Part shown: positions 48,701-61,118 of the stretch, one piece after another
Layout of the letters: every line of letters begins with the position of its first letter
Numbering within the stretch: position 1 is the first letter of the stretch
Source: Maratus speciosus
Taxonomy: Eukaryota > Arthropoda > Arachnida > Araneae > Salticidae
NCBI GenBank assembly: GCA_963932465.1
Contig: OZ010788.1
Location: 201,812,559-201,876,558 of the forward strand
Direction: 5' to 3'
Length of the DNA stretch: 64,000 nucleotides
The notes under the pieces: generated by a model
Database searches by the model: none
What the model saw: only the letters and a program-made list of their open reading frames with translations
What the model was told of the DNA's origin: nothing
Translations under genes and position numbers: made by a program

Positions 48701-50947
48701 CACTGTCGAAAATATCCAATTCGGATAGTGTTTCCGAGGTCTCAATTTCAAAATTAAGTGAAATACAATCTTCAATCAGAACATCATGGTTAATTTCTTC
48801 TTTTTTTCTCATCTGCATCCACATTTTCTCTAAGGGATCTACTTTACTCTAAGGGATTATCGTCTTCGTTCTCCGTACTTACCGAATTCTCACTAAGTAA
48901 GTAAGTAAGCACCCACCCTGGGAACCCGCTTTTGGCTTATGGTTGGGTGTAACCCCCAAGCCCAGGGTAGGGAAAAGTTTTACTACCTGCGGAACCCTTT
49001 GAAAACAAATAAGTTTTAAGATTAATTATAACTATTCTAAATATTGTTATGTACAAACGAGGGTTTACATCCAGATTCAAAAAGTAAACTTTTTAAAGTT
49101 AAGTGTTCATATAAGTTCATGTATAAGTTCATACACCTTGTATTTATAACTAGTCCCATCAAAACCAGCCACCACCACCAAGGCCACTAGTGCCTGGACT
49201 GGAAATGTCATTCCTGTATTTAATCTGATTCATAAAGGTGGGGCATTGTGTTGAGTTCGCTGTGTGTTTATAATAATTTGGTAAGTTTATACAATTTGCA
49301 CAGTTTCTAAGATCCTGTTTGTTTATATTCGTGCAACTAGTGGTTTGATGACCCATCGCACAGAATGCGCATATTGAATTTCTCCTGCAGTTACTTTCGG
49401 AGTGTCCGTACAATTGACAGTTCGCACACCTGATGATTGGCCTGTAAGGATGAATCCTGCAGTTTCGTAATCCCACATTTATAAGTTCCATGCTCAAAAG
49501 TGTGTCTGAAGTTGTCTTGTCTACCTCGAGGAGCAGTTGATAATATCTTGACGAAATTTTTTGTATTACTTTTTGAATCTGGATGTATGAACTTTTCTTT
49601 ATGTTTGGATGTTGCTTTATTTGATTTATAAGATATTCTCCCTGTGTATCTTTTGGAATACCTATAATGATAATTCTTTTAGTGTTATGTTTTCTGTATT
49701 GTATTTCCGTGATACTTTTTATATCTTCTATTTTTTCTATATGTTGATATATTTCTAGTAACTGCGATTCTTGTTGGGTTTTATAATTATAGCTTTTCTG
49801 TTTTTAGATGTTCTGCTATAGAATAATGGCAAATGTTCTACTTGCAATAATTTTGCAGTAATTATTTCTTGGATTTCTGATATTTTTTATCCTTCAAGAC
49901 CCTTTATGAGAATTGCTGCTTCTGTATAATTGTCCTGTTCCCTTATGGAATTATCTGTTGTTATTTCTTCTCTATAGCTATTGGTTATTTTTAATGTTGT
50001 TTCTTCTAACAGTTTTTCCAATCTATAAAGCTTTTCTTCAATCCGTGTAAGTTCTGTTTCTTTTGTTAGGCTTATACTATGCTGCTCCTCCTGGGAGTAA
50101 TATTCACTTTTTGTATCCTGTATTTCCCCGAGTTCCGAGGTTACATCATTCTTGTCTTCTCGCAGATGTGTCTCATTACTAACTTGCTCGTTTACTTTGT
50201 CTTCTTTTGAGTTTTTGGTTGTTTGAGTATATTTTTCTTTAATTTTTGGATGGTTTGTTATTGTTTCTTTATTATGAAGCTGCTTCTTATTAGTCTTATT
50301 TTTTTGTAGTTGTTGTAATTATTTGTGTAGATTGTCAATTTTTGTAGATTTATTTGTTATTTCATTCTGTTTTTCTGTTAATTTTTCTTCTAATTTAATT
50401 AGTTTTTCTAGTATTATAGAGTTAGTTTCTTTTTCTTTTTCATATCTATTTTGCAGTACATTCATTTTTTCTTCCAATTCTTGTTGTTTAATCTTTTCTT
50501 CATTAAGTATTTCTTCTTTTTCAGTTAACATGTGCTTGTAAGCATTTATTTCATTTTGCTTTTCCCTTATTATTTTTTCTAGTAATATTTTCTCATTATT
50601 TGCATAGGTTATTTTATCTTCCAAGTTAACCGACTGATTATTTTTACCATTTATTATGCACATCCGCTCGTCAAAATCACTTTTCTCTTCTTCTTCAAGG
50701 AATTTGTTTTCTTTATCTACGGTCTCGCAGTCAGTATCCCCTTCACTCGAGGAAAGATATCTTTCATCTGTATTAGGTTCTTCATCTGACCCTTCAACTT
50801 TTTCTTCGTCAGACTCCGATGAGCTGTAATGCCCGTATTGCTGAAAGTCTCTCTCAAATTCATCCTCACTAAGACTGTCATCTTGTTTAAGACGGATAAA
50901 GTTGCCTGTTTCTATTCTTTCTTTTATTTCATGATATGCAACAATCA
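45784..50947. repeat. 5.17-kb tandem duplication, copy 2
   Basis: It is collinear with copy 1, offset ~5163-5170 bp. At its right edge the LINE ORF1 and the Tigger element continue without a break to 52016, so copy 2 has the original right flank and copy 1 the original left flank. Only 1-3 bp of shared sequence is seen at the junction ('tca'). Confidence 0.93.
48561..48824 (-). pseudogene. Tigger transposase C-terminal fragment
   Basis: The minus-strand frame has an acidic linker (NCDEDEYDDDGNEN) and ends SYDEMLKSFETIRRGL, aligning with SEMMSTFDLIRTGLQ in the Tigger copy at 19659-20087. It is separated from the rest of the coding region by a stop and the LINE. A near-identical duplicate is at 43398-43661 (one S/F change). 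Confidence 0.75.
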
Positions 50948-51722
50948 AATTTAAATGGTCGTATATTGCGAAATTTGAGTCACCGTTTATGTCTACGGAG
51001 TTAAATTTATCTTGTAGTCTAGATGCTCTATGATTTGTAATATTGTTGTGTAATTTGTACACTTTTTCATTCTGGGCTGTATAATATGGACTTTCATTGT
51101 ACTTTCTCGTTTCCATTGCAATTCCATGCTCTAATTGTAGTTGGAAGAATTTTACTGTTTTGTGCCATTTTTTGTTTTTCTTTTTATAATGATATAATCT
51201 CTGCAAGACTCTATGAATTAGTATATTATGATCGTGCATCTGGAGTTCATGATATGGACTTTCTTCATAGTTTTCATTTTCCACCGCCTTGATGTGGGCC
51301 AACTGTCTGAGTAATTCATCCCTGTATAGATTATAACAAAGTGTTCGATTCTTTTTATGAAGTATTATAAGTTTCTTGATACTCTCGTATGTAAAGAAGG
51401 CATTTATATTTTCACTTATTCCACAGATACTTGATATGGTTGTTAAGTTCATGTCACATCCTTCTGGCGATTGGGACGGTGTTGCCATCGTTGTAGTTAA
51501 TACAGAAGCAGGTTTTCAAATAATTTAGTTAGTTACTTATATTTGGAGAGATAAATTATCTTGAGTATGATATAGTTTTAACCGTGATTTATCAAATTCC
51601 AGGATATAAATTTTTAAATAATATAAGATAGATAATATATAAATTTATAAATTATTGGAGATAAAGATCAGGGGTCCACTAGGCCCCCGCCATACATCTT
51701 TGAAAGAAAGGGATATAGATAG
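48895..51722 (-). mobile_element. Non-LTR retrotransposon, ORF1 plus 3' end only
   Basis: TACCGAATTCTCACT flanks it at 48880-48894 and 51723-51737 (15-bp target duplication). On the minus strand it runs from a short 5' region through ORF1 (start 51488) to a conserved-looking 3' UTR and a tail of CTTACTTACTTACTTA. No endonuclease or reverse transcriptase is present between ORF1 and the 3' end, so it is an internally deleted copy that would have been moved by an intact relative. Confidence 0.85.
49159..51488 (-). pseudogene. LINE ORF1 (Gag-like, zinc knuckles), broken
   Basis: The first 389 codons (51488 to 50319) are open: a basic N-terminal third, an acidic serine-rich segment (DSLSEDEFERD, SSSESDEEK) and a long Glu/Lys coiled coil. 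A TAA ends it; the same frame then continues coiled coil for about 145 codons to a second TAA near 49890, and one frameshift near 49775 follows. The rest encodes an RRM-like stretch (RIIIIGIPKDTQGEY) and three zinc knuckles (49159-49497): CANCQLYGHSESNC, CAFCAMGHQTTSC and a longer C..C...H...C. This order fits ORF1 proteins of arthropod I/R1/Jockey-group LINEs, which bind the element RNA. At ~775 codons it is long for the group. Confidence 0.8.
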
Positions 51723-52017
51723 TACCGAATTCTCACTGCTGACAAAGAAGGTGCCTTGTAAAACCAGTTCAAGGCCATTGAACATCATAAAATGCGTTTA
51801 AAAAAATAATAAGTTTGAAATGGCCAGAAATATTTTGAGGAATGGGGAGAAAAAAAAAAATTTAGATCACAAGAAAAGTTCGTTAAATAGAGAATGCACT
51901 TCGCTATTTGGAGGTTATTTTACGAAGAAATTCGCAAAATGTTCTTGGTTCCAAGGTAAAGTTCCCAAAATAGAGAAACTCGCAAAATAGAGTTTCGTTA
52001 AATAGAGGTCCGACTGT

Positions 52018-52752
52018 ACTTCTAATACTTTTTCCGGCTTCTGATATACAATACTGAACATAAGCTGTAACAAAGCACGTGGTTGGGAGCGAGAGTGCTG
52101 TGTAATATCTGTTTTTAATTATTATGTTTTTTAAGAACCTAATTATTGCTATTATAGAATACATTTTTAAAATAATTTTTTTGTTTGATAGATAAATCTA
52201 ATGGCATTATATTTTTCTTTTAACAATTAAATTAAATTTTGGTACTATAATAAAGATATGTAACTTTACTATTGTAATTTATTTATTTTACTATTATAAT
52301 TCATTTATTTTACTATTATAATTCATTTATTTTACTATTGTAATTCATTCATTTTACCATTCTAATTCATTTATTTTACTATATTTTAAATTATACAGTT
52401 AAAAGTTTAACAAAATTTTTAAATAAAAATAATAATAGTAGTAAAATCATAAAATATTTAATGTAGTTTAAAGTTTAGTGTGACTATGAAAAGATTTTAT
52501 TGTACTTTTAACAATGATTTGAAGATTAGTCAAGGACATTTCATTTGGAATATTATTTTTATTGTTTAAATTTTAGAATAAATACTAATAATAGTCAGAT
52601 ATGAAATTTAGTGCGTTTTCTTTAAAATAAAATTAAACGTAAATAATGGATATTTTAGTATTACAATTTGTTTAATTTATACTTTTTAATTTTACTAAAC
52701 GCTTAATTTTTAAATTGTTGGTATTTTAATCTACAAATTTTAGTTTTGGATA
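52018..52752. repeat. AT-rich stretch with 22-bp tandem repeat at 52266-52382
   Basis: Five and a bit units of 'ttactattataattcattt' (22-bp period). The remainder is AT-rich with no frames or element ends. Confidence 0.75.
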
Positions 52753-53369
52753 CTAGGGGGCTCGGCCCCCTACGAGCTACGCTCGCCAACCCCCGTCCAG
52801 ACACCGCAGACTCTAAATGCACGCTAATGTGATCGGCTTTAAAAAGATTTCGAAAGATTGAATTATAATTTAAAAAACAGTGGCGATCTCCCTATAAACG
52901 GATTTCTATTCATTTCTCTTTGATTGGGGAAATTTTAACGCCAAATCTGCTGCGGTACTACTTGATTATCCCGTTGACTAATTTCGCCAAATTATATAAA
53001 TCGCCAAACCACTCGCCAAATTATACAAATTGACATAATTTTTATTTTAAATAACGAAAGAACAAATAAATTAGTACAACATTAATAAAAATACAAATAA
53101 AACGTCGAAATAAAAATAACTTCATGACGTAGACACGTGTAACAACATTTCAAAATAAGCTAATATAAAAGGTATTAAGTAAACAGAATCTTTGTCTCCC
53201 GGTATTTTTTAACAAAGCGAAAAGAAAGTTCTTTTAAATGAGACATTTTAAATTAATCGTTTTTAATCTGACGTAATTTTGACCAAACTATTCTTTCTCT
53301 TTTTAATATTCACGTGAAAATACTTGTGTTAGAAATAAAATTTTATTTGCGCTTTCCTAAGAAAACAAA

Positions 53370-55228
53370 TAATATAAAAATTTTGTTTTTAAAGTCAATT
53401 CCTACTTAGGCCATCAAAGAAAAATTTAATATAATCCCTTAAGCTAATATTAGTTTTTGTTGCATTAAAATATCTCAATTTGTTGATTTTCTATAAGCAA
53501 GTAGGTTTACAATGGAACTGTATGGGAATTTGGCGAAATATTAGAGCTATCGCCAAGTTGGCATCACTTTTGGCAACTCATTTTGGCCGCCAAATTTGGC
53601 GATATGTCGCCAAGTTGGCGAGAAACTTGGCGGTATTTGGCAACAGAACAGGGTCTCCCCTATGGTAACCCCTTATTGAAAATACTTTCATTGAACTTCA
53701 ATGACCAATGACCGCCATTTTGTTTCCCATGCAAAACTAAAATTAATTAATATTTAATTAATTAATATTTGAAAAAACTGTATTAACATCAATTGTCATC
53801 CAGTACAAGTTTTAAAAAAATTATTTCAACTTGATAGGATGAATAATGAGTATTTTATTAACGATTGAAAATGTGAACAAGATAAATATCTCTCTATTCT
53901 AAAAAAAAGTAACTACCGCTGTCACCGCCGCCGCCGCCGGTTTTGATTTTTTTGTGACCGGAGGCCTTTCTTCGTTAATATTAACAAAAATAATGCATAC
54001 AAAAATATGAAAATCGGTGGTTTTATACAGAAATGTTTGATAAACACGCTGATGCAGACAGTTTTCAAATCGAAGAATTATTTTAAGAGTTATTTAATGC
54101 TAAAGTTGGACAAAATCGTTCCACTAAAAAAGTTTTATAGCAGCAAAAACTATACATGGCAGTGTTATCATTTTTAGATCATTTTATGCGTTAGAATTTG
54201 CCGGAGTGCAGATTGCATTAATTTTTTTATTTTGACTCATTTTTTCAGGTTTTATTTCTATTTTAAATTCAAATTTTCAACATTTCTAGAGATATTTTTT
54301 ACTGATTTCAGAAAATTGTACTAATTTAAACTGTTGCCAACTGTATAAAAAGCGCAAGCAATAATGTTTGCTTCAAATTAAAAATTTATTTACACGAGAC
54401 TATTATAAACAGGAAAAAAACTTTCAAATTAGAATTAAATAATTATGTATAAAAAGCAGGAACTTATTAAAAATTACGTCATAAAAAGTATACACGTGAA
54501 TTTTAGAAGAGAAAGGATATTGTAAAATAATAAATTCATTAACATGCGTTAGAAGTCTGAGAAATTAAGTCATATTTACGTCACATTATAGTTATTACAT
54601 AAAATGAACACAAAATAATATTGCAAAAAAGTTTAAATTTAGAAATTGCGCTAGACATTTATTTGATATTTTGAGAATTAATTTAAAATGTCTCATTTAA
54701 AAGAACTTTCTTTTCGCTTTGTTAAAAAAATACCAGGAGACAAAGACTCTCTTTACTTAATTCCTTTTATATTAGCTTATTTTGAAATGTTGTTACACGT
54801 GTATACGTCATCAAGTTATTTTTATTTCGACGTTTTATTTGTGTTTTTATTAATGTTGTACGAATTTATTTGTCCTTTCGTTATTTAAAATAAAAATTAT
54901 ATCAATTTGTATAATTTGGCGAGTGGTTTGGCGATGTATACAATTTGGCGAAATTGGTCGACAGGATAATCAAGTAGTACCGCAGCGGATTTGGCGTTAA
55001 AATTCCCCAATCAAAGAGAAATGAATAGAAATTCGTTTATAGGGAGATCGCCACTGTTTTTTAAATTATAATTCAATCTTTCGAAATCTTTTTAAAGTCG
55101 ATCAAATTAGCGAGCATTTAGAGTCTGCGGTGTCTGGACGAGGGTTGGCGAGCGTAGCTCGTAGGGGGCCGAGCCCCCTAGTATAAATAAATAAATATAG
55201 GGAGAGTGTGAGCTAATAGTAGGAATTG
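53370..55228 (-). repeat. Repeat X, second copy, split by Helitron E
   Basis: 53370-53888 is the reverse complement of 29048-29540 ('ccctatggtaaccccttatt', 'tttcccatgcaaaactaa'), and 55182-55228 is that of 21339-21395. It is inserted in Helitron D and carries Helitron E. Confidence 0.8.
53889..55181 (+). mobile_element. Helitron Heli-1 copy E
   Basis: Starts TCTCTCTATTCTAAAA after an A (53888), ends GAGCCCCCTAG before a T (55182). Short subfamily, closely similar to copy C. Nested in repeat X, which is nested in copy D. Confidence 0.9.
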
Positions 55229-56087
55229 AAATAGTTGAAAAGTATCCTCTCAAAATATCAAATAAATGTCTAGCGCAATTTGTAAATTTAAACCGTTTTG
55301 CAATATTATTTTGTGTTCATTTTATGTAATAACTGTAATGTGACGTAAATATGGCGTAATTTCTCCTATTTAAGACTTCTAACGCATGTTAATAAATTTA
55401 TTATTTTACAAATTCCTTTCTCTCTTAAAATTCACGTGTAATTATAGTTTTTATGACGTAATTTTTAATAAATTCCTGCTTTTTGTACATAATTATTTAA
55501 TTCTAATTCCAAATGTTTTTTTTTCTGTTTATAATTGTCACGTGTAAATAAATTTTTAATTTATTACACGTATAAATATATATATATATATTTTTTTAAG
55601 CAAACATTATTGTTTCCGCTGTTTATACAGTTGGCAACAGTTTAAATTAATATCACTTTCTAAAATCTGTAAAAAATATCTCTCGAAATGCTGAAAACTT
55701 GAATTTAAAATGGATATAAAACCTCGAAAAATGAGTCAAATTAAGAAAATAAATCAATTCTACACACCGGGAAATTATAACGTATAAAATGAACTAAAAA
55801 TTATTAAATTCCGATGTATAGTTTTTGCTACTATAAAACTTTTTTAGTGGAACGATTTTGTCCAACTTTAGCATTAAATATCTCTTAAAATAATTCTTCG
55901 ATTTGAAAACTGTCTGCATCAGCGTGTTTATCAAACATTTCTGTATAACACTACCGATTTTCATATTTTTGTATGCATTATTTTTCTTAATATTAACGAA
56001 GAAAGACCTTCGGTCACAAAAAATTCAAAACCGGCGGCGGCGGCGGTGACAGCGGTAGTTACTTTTTTTTAGAATAGAGAGAAGAGA

Positions 56088-56288
56088 TATTTTAAAACTT
56101 TTCGAATTTAAATAAAATTTTTTATTTTAGTATGTACATTGTACATAAAATTTATTTTGAGTTTATTGCCAATTTATATGGATTAACTTCTACATATTTC
56201 AGTTATATAAATTATTGAATAAATACTAATAACAGGTTTTAAGTCAGTTAGGCAAATGTCTTGTGCATTTTTTTTATTTTAATAATAA
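56088..56288. repeat. 201-bp spacer, first copy
   Basis: The 201 bp between Helitrons D and F recur, apparently unchanged, at 57589-57789 between F and G. Confidence 0.9.
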
Positions 56289-57588
56289 CTAGGGGGCTCG
56301 GCCCCCTACGAGCTACGCTCGCCAACCCTCGTCCAGACACCGCAGACTCTAAATGCACGCTAATTTGATCGGCTTCGAAAGATTGAATTATAATTTAAAA
56401 AACAGTGGCGATCTCCCTATAAACGAATTTCTATTCATTTCTCTTTGATTGGGGAATTTTAACACCAAATCCGCTGCGGTACTACTTGATTATCCTGTCG
56501 ACCAATTTCGCCAAATTATATAAACGCCAAACCACTCGCCAAATTATACAAATTGATATAATTTTTATTTTAAATAACGAAAGAACAAATAAATTCGTAC
56601 AACATTAATAAAAACACAAATAAAACGCCGAAATAAAAATAACTTGATGACATATACACGTGTAACAACATTTCAAAATAAGCTAATATAAAAGGAATTA
56701 AGTAAAGAGAGTCTTTGTCTCCAGGTATTTTTTAACAAAGCGAAAAGAAAGTTCTTTTAAATGAGATATTTTAAATTAATTCTCAAAATATCAAATAAAT
56801 GTCTAGCGCAATTTCTAAATTTAAACTTTTTTGCAATATTATTTTGTGTTCATTTTATGTAACAACTATAATGTGACGTAAATATGACGTAATTTCTCCT
56901 AAGACTTCTAACGCATGTTCATGAATTTATTATTTTACAATATCCTTTCTCTTTTACAATTCACGTGTACACTTTTTATGATGTAATTTTTAATAAGTTC
57001 CTGCTTTTTATACGTAATTATGTAATTCTAATTTGAAAGTTTTTTTCCTGTTTATAATAGTCTCGTGTAAATAAATTTTTAATTTGAAGCAAACATTATT
57101 GCTTGCGCTTTTTATACAGTTGGCAACAGTTTAAATTAGTACAATTTTCTGAAATCTGTAAAAAATATCTCTAGAAATGCTGAAAATTTGAATTTAAAAT
57201 AGAAATAAAACCTGAAAAAATGAGTCAAAATAAAAAAATTAATGCAATCTGCACTCCGGCAAATTCTAACGCATAAAATGATCTAAAAATGATTACACTG
57301 CCATGTATAGTTTTTGCTGCTATAAAACCTTTTTAGTGGAACGATTTTGTCCAACTTTAGCATTAAATAACTCTTAAAATAATTCTTCGATTTGAAAACT
57401 GTCTGCATCAGCGTGTTTATCAAACATTTCTGTATAACACTACCGATTTTCATATTTTTGTATGCATTATTTTTCTTAATATTAACGAAGAAAGACCTTC
57501 GGTCACAAAAAATTCAAAACCGGCGGCGGCGGCGGCGGCGGCGGCGGTGACAGCGGTAGTTACTTTTTTTTAGAATAGAGAGAAGAGA
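56289..57588 (-). mobile_element. Helitron Heli-1 copy F, recombinant
   Basis: Complete ends (CTAG at 56289; TCTCTTCTCTCTATTC at 57588). Left of 57370 it follows copy G (for example 'aaataactctt'); right of 57438 it follows copy D ('ataacactaccgattttca', 'gaccttcggtcac'). It carries the longest internal (CGG) tract, nine units. Confidence 0.9.
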
Positions 57589-57789
57589 TATTTTAAAACT
57601 TTTCGAATTTAAATAAAATTTTTTATTTTAGTATGTACATTGTACATAAAATTTATTTTGAGTTTATTGCCAATTTATATGGATTAACTTCTACATATTT
57701 CAGTTATATAAATTATTGAATAAATACTAATAACAGGTTTTAAGTCAGTTAGGCAAATGTCTTGTGCATTTTTTTTATTTTAATAATAA
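57589..57789. repeat. 201-bp spacer, second copy
   Basis: Repeat of 56088-56288. The repeat period is 1501 bp. Confidence 0.9.
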
Positions 57790-59078
57790 CTAGGGGGCTC
57801 GGCCCCCTACGAGCTACGCTCGCCAACCCTCGTCCAGACACCGCAGACTCTAAATGCACGCTAATTTGATCGGCTTCGAAAGATTGAATTATAATTTAAA
57901 AAACAGTGGCGATCTCCCTATAAACGAATTTCTATTCATTTCTCTTTGATTGGGGAATTTTAACGCCAAATCCGCTGCGGTACTACTTGATTATCCTGTC
58001 GACCAATTTCGCCAAATTATATAAACGCCAAACCACTCGCCAAATTATACAAATTGATATAATTTTTATTTTAAATAACGAAAGAACAAATAAATTCGTA
58101 CAACATTAATAAAAACACAAATAAAACGCCGAAATAAAAATAACTTGATGACGTATACACGTGTAACAACATTTCAAAATAAGCTAATATAAAAGGAATT
58201 AAGTAAAAAGAGTCTTTGTCTCCAGGTATTTTTTAACAAAGCGAAAAGAAAGTTCTTTTAAATGAGATATTTTAAATTAATTCTCAAAATATCAAATAAA
58301 TGTCTAGCGCAATTTCTAAATTTAAACTTTTTTGCAATATTATTTTGTGTTCATTTTATGTAACAACTATAATGTGACGTAAATATGACGTAATTTCTCC
58401 TAAGACTTCTAACGCATGTTAATGAATTTATTATTTTACAATATCCTTTCTCTTTTACAATTCACGTGTATACTTTTTATGACGTAATTTTTAATAAGTT
58501 CCTGCTTTTTATACGTAATTATGTAATTCTAATTTGAAAGTTTTTTTCCTGTTTATAATAGTCTCGTGTAAATAAATTTTTAATTTGAAGCAAACATTAT
58601 TGCTTGCGCTTTTTATACAGTTGGCAACAGTTTAAATTAGTACAATTTTCTGAAATCTGTAAAAAATATCTCTAGAAATGCTGAAAATTTGAATTTAAAA
58701 TAGAAATAAAACCTGAAAAAATGAGTCAAAATAAAAAAATTAATGCAATCTGCACTCCGGCAAATTCTAACGCATAAAATGATCTAAAAATGATTACACT
58801 GCCATGTATAGTTTGTGCTGCTATAAAACCTTTTTAGTGGAACGATTTTGTCCAACTTTAGCATTAAATAACTCTTAAAATAATTCTTCGATTTGAAAAC
58901 TGTCTGCATCAGCGTGTTTATCAAACATTTCTGTATAAAACCACCTATTTTTATATTTTTGTATGCATTATTTTTGTTAATATTAACGAAGAAATGCCTC
59001 CGGTCACAAAAAATTCAAAACCGGCGGCGGCGGTGGCGGCGGTGACAGCGGTAGTTACTTTTTTTTAGAATAGAGAGA
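57790..59078 (-). mobile_element. Helitron Heli-1 copy G
   Basis: The 3' CTAG is at 57790 after an a. The 5' end is TCTCTCTATTC at 59078, but the flanking base there is not the expected t, so a few bases may be lost. Short subfamily; nearly identical to F on the left, with its own variants on the right ('ataaaaccacctattttta'). Confidence 0.88.
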
Positions 59079-60131
59079 AAGTAAACTTTGAATAATGTAT
59101 AATATTATTCAAATTTTAACTATTTAATTAGTGCCTTATTTAATTTAACGTTTTCTTGGTCTATACCATTGTTAGATCTTTTCAAAATTAATCAAAATTT
59201 AATATGTTAGTTTCCTATTGTAAAAAATGGTCTATAGAATTAATAGTAATAACCATAGCAATATTACTATAAGCACTTAGATATTTTAAGATAATTTATG
59301 TTCAACGTTATCAAAAGCAAGTAAAAATATATGAAAAAAGTGATTAAATAAATACACCAAAAAATTTAAGAATTTATCAAAATAAAAGACTAATCTTATA
59401 ATAACAAATATCCTAATGTCATACTCAATGGGAACAACACTTTGTTAGTTCTATAAATTAATTAATAAATGAAGACAAGTTAAAAATATGAACCATTATC
59501 ATAAAAAAAAAGAGAAAGAACTAAATGAGACTCTTTCAATGAAATATTTAAATATTACTTTTCAGAAATAAATAAAAAAAATTGTATTTAATCATAAACA
59601 ATCTTAGAATATTGAATAAATTGAAATTCTAATAATTTTGCAAGAGAATTTTTTTTTTATGAAAATAAAAATTATTCTCACAAAATAGGTTATTTTTGAA
59701 ACAGTTTTTTGTCTTTTGGTTTAAAATTATTTTTAATAAATTTACAAATTGTTTTAAATATTTAATTAATTAAAGAATAACATTCCTTCGAAGGCTTTGC
59801 AGCCTTCTCAACAAAAGAGAAAAAAGAAAGAAAAAAAATCCTATTTTCCCCCTAAAAATCGATTTTAAAATGAACAATCTAGTTCTTTCTTTTCTATTCT
59901 TTTTTTTCTGATGCATTATATATTATAATTAAAGAATGTTTAACACTATGCAAAATAAAAATAGTTTTATTTGAACGGGTATTATTTATCTGAAAAAAAA
60001 ATGATAAATATGCTTCTGTTAAAACTATTCATTAATGAAGTTGAAGTCATCACCACGATACACACATATAAATGTACATAATAATAGAAATAGTACACCA
60101 AATCAATTTCATCTATACTTCTATACTACTA
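59079..60131. other. Very AT-rich stretch, nothing recognised
   Basis: No frames over 60 codons, no element ends. A short inverted 'ccttcgaaggctttgcagcc' region lies near 59785. Confidence 0.5.
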
Positions 60132-61079
60132 CTAGGGGGCTCTGCCCCCTGCAAGCTACGCTCGCCAACCCCCATTCAGACACCGCAGAATCTAAAAATC
60201 TAAAAAGATACTAATCTGATGGGTTTTTAAAATATTAGAGAAGATTAAATTATACTGAAAAAAGCTGTGCAGATCTCCTTGTAAACGGGTTTCCATTCAA
60301 TTCTCTTTGATTGCAAAAATTTAAAGGCGAATCAGTTGCTGTTAAGACATCCAATGGTTGTTTTCGTTTTTGATTAAAGAGGATCAGTTAAACATTTGAA
60401 AAGAAGCTAAAATAAAATGAATTAAGTATTCAGAGTCTTTGTCAACCGATATTTTAAAACACTCTCTATAACAATAGCCTAAATCATGTGACTATCATCA
60501 ACAGTTCCGGGCGGAACACTTTGCTTTTTATACTCTAGGTGTCATTTTGATACTTTAATGTTATCCAGGCACAGGTGATAAGTCGCCAAATATTATTCTA
60601 TCCCGATCATTTCATCTATATTATAATAGTTCAAGTCATCAAATGCCATAAACAAATACGATCTGATCCCTTCGCCTTTTATATGAAGGTTTGGCACTAA
60701 TGTCATATAATATCAGCACTAATGTCGATTTTTTTTCCAACGCCAATTTGGGGAACGCATCAACAGCATACACAACAACATCCGGCTTACCATATCAAGC
60801 AAAATAACGATACTTTGGCGCCAGTTAAGTACCCGTTGCGTATATGACATTGGCGTCAGAAAAAAAACGCGCCAATATGGGGCCGTATATCACATCTGTG
60901 CCGAAAGAAAAAAAAGCCGGGTGCAAACCTCGCCTTTTTTTTTTCAACTCGCCAGTTAGCATTTTTTTTATTGTTCGAGTGGTAAATTAAAACATTGATT
61001 TGAAGTTGAAATTAAATGTCATGGTTTGTTACATAATTTAATATTTCGCCAGATGTCATATACGCATCGCATATTTGGC

Positions 61080-61118
<39 letters not shown>

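Larger units (their letters stand above)
48026..52016 (-). mobile_element. pogo/Tigger element carrying a LINE insertion
   Basis: The terminal repeats CAGTCGAACCTCTATTTAAC (left) and, on the other strand, CAGTCGGACCTCTATTTAAC (right) are flanked by TA at 48024-48025 and 52017-52018. Without the LINE it is about 1.15 kb and keeps only the transposase C-terminus. The LINE sits inside the coding part. Confidence 0.87.
52753..56087 (-). mobile_element. Helitron Heli-1 copy D, split by repeat X and copy E
   Basis: Pieces 52753-~53365 and ~55230-56087. The 3' end CTAG at 52753 follows an a (52752); the 5' end TCTCTTCTCTCTATTC is at 56087 before a t. Long subfamily. The break falls near 'gcgctttcctaa' and resumes 'aatagttgaaaag', which are adjacent in copy J. 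(CGG)5 near the 5' end. Confidence 0.85.

Noticed and set aside
54688..54888. 66-codon plus frame inside Helitron E (MSHLKELSFRFVKKIPG)
   Set aside because: The same region in copies C and J has stops or shifts, so it is not a conserved Helitron gene.
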